Assembly: GCF_007993035.1 (NCBI RefSeq)
Contig: NZ_VOOS01000005.1
Location: forward strand, 174,897 to 238,896
DNA length: 64,000 bases
From: Vicingus serpentipes
Lineage (GTDB): Bacteria > Bacteroidota > Bacteroidia > Flavobacteriales_E > Vicingaceae
Reading direction: 5' to 3'
Shown one piece after another: positions 60,348 to 64,000 of the stretch. Made by a program: the position numbers and the translations under genes. Positions within the stretch are counted from its first letter, which is position 1, and each line of letters opens with the position of its first letter. Below the pieces are notes generated by a model. That model was not told the DNA's origin and made no database searches. It saw only the letters and a program-made list of their open reading frames with translations.

Positions 60348-61581
60348 TTTAGAAGATATAATAAAACAAAAGGTAGATCAGTTTGATGTACCTTTTAATG
60401 AAGCACATTGGGAAACAATGGAAGCTAAGCTTCATGCCTTAAAAATAGCTAAAGTCAAGAAAAATATTTTTCTAGCAGCTGGAGTTATTGCAATAATTGG
60501 TGTTATTAGTGTATTCTTATATGATCCTGCTAATAAAACTGAACAATTGGTTCATCAAACTAATGAAATTAACCAGAACTCAAACAATCCTGTTACTTTA
60601 GAACAAAATTCAAATTCTCAAATCAATACAGAAATTGAAAAAACACATAATCAAAACAATAATAATCCTATTCAAAAAATAGAGATAGAATTAGAAGACC
60701 CTATTGAAACTCCGGAATTAAGTAGTAATGAAAATGATAAAAATTTATTAGTTGAACCCAAAACAGAAAAAAGCATTAATAAATTATCTTTAAGTTCAGA
60801 GTTTATAGTATACAACAATCGTATTTGTTTAGGCGAAGAAGTAAGTTTTGAAGCAATTGAAAGAAAAAATGTTTCTTATTTATGGGATTTTGGAGATGGA
60901 TCAACTTCTACAAAAGCAAATCCAAAGCATGTTTATTTAAACGATGGGGTTTATACTGTTAATTTAACTGTTACAGATATTAATTCTGGTAAAAATGATT
61001 ATAATGAAGTAAAGCGTGCTGTAGAAATATTACCACTACCAAATGCTGAATTTAGTTACTTTGAAGAAGCAGAAAAGCATGACGATAATAAATTGAAATA
61101 TCCTTACACTAACTTTATTGCAAAAGCTAAAGGATTAGATTCTTATACTTGGAATTTTGGAAATGGGCAAACAAATACACAAAGTAATCCTAAAATTATT
61201 TATGATAAAAAGGGATCTTTTAAAGCCTCTTTAATTGTTAAAAATTCTTTTGGATGTATTAATTCAAGTTCAAAAATGATTACAATAGATTACCCTTTTA
61301 ATTTATTTGCTCCCAACGCATTCTCGCCAAATCAAGATGGAGATAATGATATTTTTATTCCAAAAGCTTTACTCGCTTGGGATGTCCAGTTTGAAATGTT
61401 AATTAAAAATAAATCTGGTGATGTTGTATTTAAATCTACCGATAAATATAATGGTTGGAATGGAAAACTTAACAATTCAGGAACCGACCTTGAACCTGGT
61501 ATTTATTTCTGGCAGGTTGTAACTTACGACATAGACGGCATCCCTCATCAACATTTTGGTAAGATTAATCTTCTAAAGTAA
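60340..61581 (+). CDS. Anti-sigma-like membrane protein with PKD domains and T9SS type B C-terminus
   Basis: A 413-residue protein without a cleavable signal peptide. The cytoplasmic N-terminus (1-40: IIKQKVDQFDVPFNEAHWETMEAKL) resembles the short sigma-binding segment of Bacteroidota anti-sigma-like proteins. A membrane helix lies at 43-61. An Asn/Gln/Glu-rich linker (62-150), a PKD domain (about 154-231, SYLWDFGDGSTS), a second PKD-like domain (about 232-325, YTWNFGNGQTN) and a type B sorting domain (327-413; APNAFSPNQDGDNDIF) follow. The 8-bp overlap with the sigma gene suggests anti-sigma function. A sorting domain on a membrane-anchored protein is odd and may serve as a periplasmic sensor of T9SS activity. 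Confidence 0.88.
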   Translation: MSNLEDIIKQKVDQFDVPFNEAHWETMEAKLHALKIAKVKKNIFLAAGVIAIIGVISVFLYDPANKTEQLVHQTNEINQNSNNPVTLEQNSNSQINTEIEKTHNQNNNNPIQKIEIELEDPIETPELSSNENDKNLLVEPKTEKSINKLSLSSEFIVYNNRICLGEEVSFEAIERKNVSYLWDFGDGSTSTKANPKHVYLNDGVYTVNLTVTDINSGKNDYNEVKRAVEILPLPNAEFSYFEEAEKHDDNKLKYPYTNFIAKAKGLDSYTWNFGNGQTNTQSNPKIIYDKKGSFKASLIVKNSFGCINSSSKMITIDYPFNLFAPNAFSPNQDGDNDIFIPKALLAWDVQFEMLIKNKSGDVVFKSTDKYNGWNGKLNNSGTDLEPGIYFWQVVTYDIDGIPHQHFGKINLLK

Positions 61582-61591
61582 ATTGTTAAAT

Positions 61592-61622
61592 TTTAAACAA
61601 AGTATTAAATTCTTTGTTTAAA
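61592..61622 (+). terminator. Weak AT-rich terminator-like hairpin after the sigma operon
   Basis: An 11-bp perfect stem (TTTAAACAAAG with CTTTGTTTAAA) with a 9-nt loop, 10 bp after the stop codon. No long T-run follows, so termination here is uncertain. Confidence 0.45.
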
Positions 61623-61683
61623 TGTTATTTACTGATATTGTTGATTATTTTTCTTATTATATTTATACAATATCCTATTTACT

Positions 61684-62109
61684 ATGAATAAAACTCTTTT
61701 GATCTTATTGGTTTGTTTAACCAATCTTGCTTATAGCCAAACTTCTAATCAATTTGAATACTATTCTCAAAATAATATTATAATAAATATTGCACTTGAA
61801 GATTGTATTGATGCTAAAAAAGGTATTGAGAAACAATACAACTTTATTGAAATAATTAATAACAATTCATCTCCTGTTAAGGTCTCTTTCAAAAAAGATA
61901 TCTGGTATAACAATGTTTGCCAATCATGTAATTCTAATTCTGAAGAGTATAAAGTTAACCTTGTTATTCCTGCAAATAGCTCCGTTAATGGAGATTGTGA
62001 TTCTGAAAACAAATCTCTTCGAATTTTTTCAAAAATGTTGAATCTAAATAAAGTTAGAAAACTTTCTAAGTACGAATTAAAAAATATCAATGTTGAAATT
62101 ATTAAGTAA
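61684..62109 (+). CDS. Small secreted protein, unknown function
   Basis: A 141-residue exported protein with a signal peptide (1-19, ending LAYSQ). The mature part has strands such as YNFIEIINNNSSPVKVSFKKD and a C-x2-C motif (NVCQSC) with two further cysteines (EDCID and GDCDS). It might form two disulfides. No family recognised. Its 3' end overlaps the next gene by 20 bp in another frame, so the pair is translationally coupled, much as the small secreted gene at 602 precedes a giant surface protein. Confidence 0.72.
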   Translation: MNKTLLILLVCLTNLAYSQTSNQFEYYSQNNIIINIALEDCIDAKKGIEKQYNFIEIINNNSSPVKVSFKKDIWYNNVCQSCNSNSEEYKVNLVIPANSSVNGDCDSENKSLRIFSKMLNLNKVRKLSKYELKNINVEIIK

Positions 62110-64000
62110 AATATTTTTTATTGCATTCACTCTTATCAGTTTTCAAGGGTTTGCTCAATGCTCATTAAACCTTTTTGCTAACCCAGACCCTGTTATCTGT
62201 GGAGAATGTGTTACGTTAAGTGCTTTTGGTAGCATGGATGGAAATATTGCCTTTCAAGAAGATTTTAATAGCGGATCTCCTGTAGGTTGGCAATTTACTC
62301 AAGCAGTAACCATAAATAGTACAGAATGTGGGGTTCCTGCTCCTGATGGGACCGACTATATGTGGATGGGAGATAACGCTGTAAACCCTAGAGATATGAC
62401 CACTGTTGGTTTTGATTTAACATTAGGAGGTACTATATGTTTTGAAATGCGCTATTCAGTTCAAGGAGATGCTTCTCCGTGTGAAGGACCGGATGAACCA
62501 GACGAGGGAGTATATCTTCAATATTCAACAGATAATGGTGCAACTTGGATTACTATTGATTACTGGGATCCTAATGGAGGAAATGACCCTAGTTTAACTG
62601 GATGGAATCAATATTGTGCGGCTATACCTGCTGGTGCTTTAACTACAAACACTATGATTCAATGGCATCAAGATGATGTAAGTGGAGCTGAGTATGATCA
62701 CTGGGGTATTGATAATGTAATTATTACATTAAACGATCCCAACTCACAAATTACATGGTTACATGATGGGTATAATTATCCTTTAGGATCTAGTGGAGGT
62801 GATAACCCTACGCAAGTTTGTTTAACTGCCAATGGCACTTATACGGCAGAAATTACAAATGGCACCAATACTTGTTCACAAGACATCACTGTTAATGTTG
62901 TAAATCCTGTTGTTTCTGTTTCTGCAGCTCCTGACACAAGTATTTGCCCTGGTGAATGTGTACAACTTGTTGGGGATGCTAAGGTTATTACTAGTCCAGC
63001 TTCTACTCCCACTTTTGAAAATAATGAATTTTCTGTTGTTGCTAGTGGTAGTGCAGATATGAATATAAATGTTACTGGCTTAAACCAAACTACTCTTACT
63101 TCTACTTCAATTACTGAAGTATGTTTAACAGGTTTTACATTTTCAGGAACTCAAGTCTGTACTTCTTTTGGTGGTTGTAATTGTAACGGAACAACTATCG
63201 GCCTAGGATCAACCTGTAATCTCGATATTAGTAGTTTCGATGTTATTTTAACAACCCCTGATGGATGTCAAATCACCTTAGTCCCTAATGGTGTTGCTTC
63301 AGGAACTGACTATACAAATGTTTGTTTTGTTCCTTCTGGAGGAGCTGATATAAATGGAGGTGGTTTCCCTACCCCTGGCACATGGGATCCAGATCAACCT
63401 TTTTCTAATTTAAACGGCTGTAATTCTAATGGTGTTTGGAATTTGGAAGTTAATGCTCCTGGAGGTTTAGGTTTTGGTATTGGTACCTTACAAGGTTGGG
63501 CAATTTCTTTTGATGATCCAGAAATTAGTTATCCTGCAACTTATACTTGGTCACCAACCACAGATATGACCAATTCTAATACACTAACACCTACTGTATG
63601 TCCTTCTGGTACCGAAACTTACACTTTGGAAGCAACAGATGCAAACAACTGTGTAACGGTTTCTAACGATGTAACCGTAACTGTTTCTGCATGTACTAAT
63701 TGCTCAATCGATTCACTTACTGTAAATACAACTCCTTGTGATGCTTCTGGTAATTATACAACTAATGGTTTAATTTATTTTGTAAATCGTCCAGCAACAG
63801 GAAATCTAGTAATAGAAGATTGTAATGGACTACAACAGGTAATTCCAGTAGCTTCAATTTCTAGCCCTCAAGCATACAATTTAACTGGGCAAACGGCAGA
63901 TGGATTAGCTTGTGATATAACAACTTATTTTAGTGATGATTTAACCTGTACAAATACAGAAAATTATACAGCTCCTGCTGCTTGTGCTCCATGTAATATA
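62090..64000 (+). CDS. Large secreted reelin-like/P-domain surface protein (3' part beyond window)
   Basis: An open frame of 637 codons from ATG 62090 to the window end with no stop. It begins MLKLLSKIFFIAFTLISF, a signal peptide ending GFAQ. A reelin-repeat-like beta domain (about 50-225) has FQEDFNSGSPVGWQF, YMWMGDNA and YDHWGIDNVIIT. An Ig-like unit follows, then a proprotein-convertase P-like domain (about 320-480; GWAISFDDPE), then a TYTWSPTTDM Ig-like repeat. Many Cys pairs are present. Proteins of this kind in Bacteroidota usually end in a type B T9SS sorting domain; that end is not visible. It overlaps the small secreted gene by 20 bp. Confidence 0.88.
   Translation, partial: MLKLLSKIFFIAFTLISFQGFAQCSLNLFANPDPVICGECVTLSAFGSMDGNIAFQEDFNSGSPVGWQFTQAVTINSTECGVPAPDGTDYMWMGDNAVNPRDMTTVGFDLTLGGTICFEMRYSVQGDASPCEGPDEPDEGVYLQYSTDNGATWITIDYWDPNGGNDPSLTGWNQYCAAIPAGALTTNTMIQWHQDDVSGAEYDHWGIDNVIITLNDPNSQITWLHDGYNYPLGSSGGDNPTQVCLTANGTYTAEITNGTNTCSQDITVNVVNPVVSVSAAPDTSICPGECVQLVGDAKVITSPASTPTFENNEFSVVASGSADMNINVTGLNQTTLTSTSITEVCLTGFTFSGTQVCTSFGGCNCNGTTIGLGSTCNLDISSFDVILTTPDGCQITLVPNGVASGTDYTNVCFVPSGGADINGGGFPTPGTWDPDQPFSNLNGCNSNGVWNLEVNAPGGLGFGIGTLQGWAISFDDPEISYPATYTWSPTTDMTNSNTLTPTVCPSGTETYTLEATDANNCVTVSNDVTVTVSACTNCSIDSLTVNTTPCDASGNYTTNGLIYFVNRPATGNLVIEDCNGLQQVIPVASISSPQAYNLTGQTADGLACDITTYFSDDLTCTNTENYTAPAACAPCNI

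Overview
The window is a single AT-rich, gene-dense chromosomal stretch of a Bacteroidota bacterium, most likely of the Flavobacteriia (Flavobacteriales). The evidence is the many type IX secretion system (T9SS) signatures: type A and type B C-terminal sorting domains, two PorP/SprF-family outer-membrane proteins and two PorE-like OmpA proteins. Reg_prop/Y_Y_Y sensors, DUF4837 and DUF3078 genes and promoters of the Bacteroidota form (TTTG, 19-21 nt, TAnnTTTG) agree. I see no rRNA, tRNA, insertion sequence, prophage or CRISPR array. Spacers are short, so this looks like core and lineage-specific chromosome rather than a mobile island.

Left part (1-25 kb). After the start of a leftward alpha/beta hydrolase cut by the window edge comes a rightward four-gene operon (602-8229): a small secreted protein, a 1425-residue type B T9SS substrate, a PorE-like OmpA protein and a PorP/SprF protein. 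A leftward NarL-type two-component pair (8231-10791) converges on it. Housekeeping genes follow: pheS with a cyclophilin, CvpA, YceI, a T9SS-sorted endonuclease I, a TlpA-like lipoprotein, DUF4837, an MltD-like transglycosylase, tatA, a CPBP protease, a Dus enzyme, purine nucleoside phosphorylase and a LuxE-like enzyme.

Middle (25-52 kb). A 1204-residue NtrY-like kinase and a radical SAM/SPASM protein read rightward. Facing them is about 21 kb of leftward genes (51557 down to 30394) with no terminator that I recognise. It begins with YfiR, a TPR protein and a HAMP-SpoIIE phosphatase. It continues, from a well-matched promoter at 48264-48295, with two giant fibre-like proteins, a small type B T9SS substrate, PorP/SprF, a PorE-like OmpA protein, and a propeller sensor fused to a class III adenylate cyclase and an HD domain. 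This is the most interesting region: it looks like a surface-fibre and OM-anchor operon that carries its own signalling enzymes.

Right part (52-64 kb). Here are ferritin with a UspA protein, an OmpR-type two-component operon with a four-copy GTTAA array upstream of its promoter, ComF, a coiled-coil membrane protein, MscS and DUF3078. An ECF sigma factor overlaps a membrane-anchored, anti-sigma-like protein that ends in PKD domains and a type B T9SS sorting domain. The window closes inside a large reelin-like/P-domain secreted protein that runs off the end.
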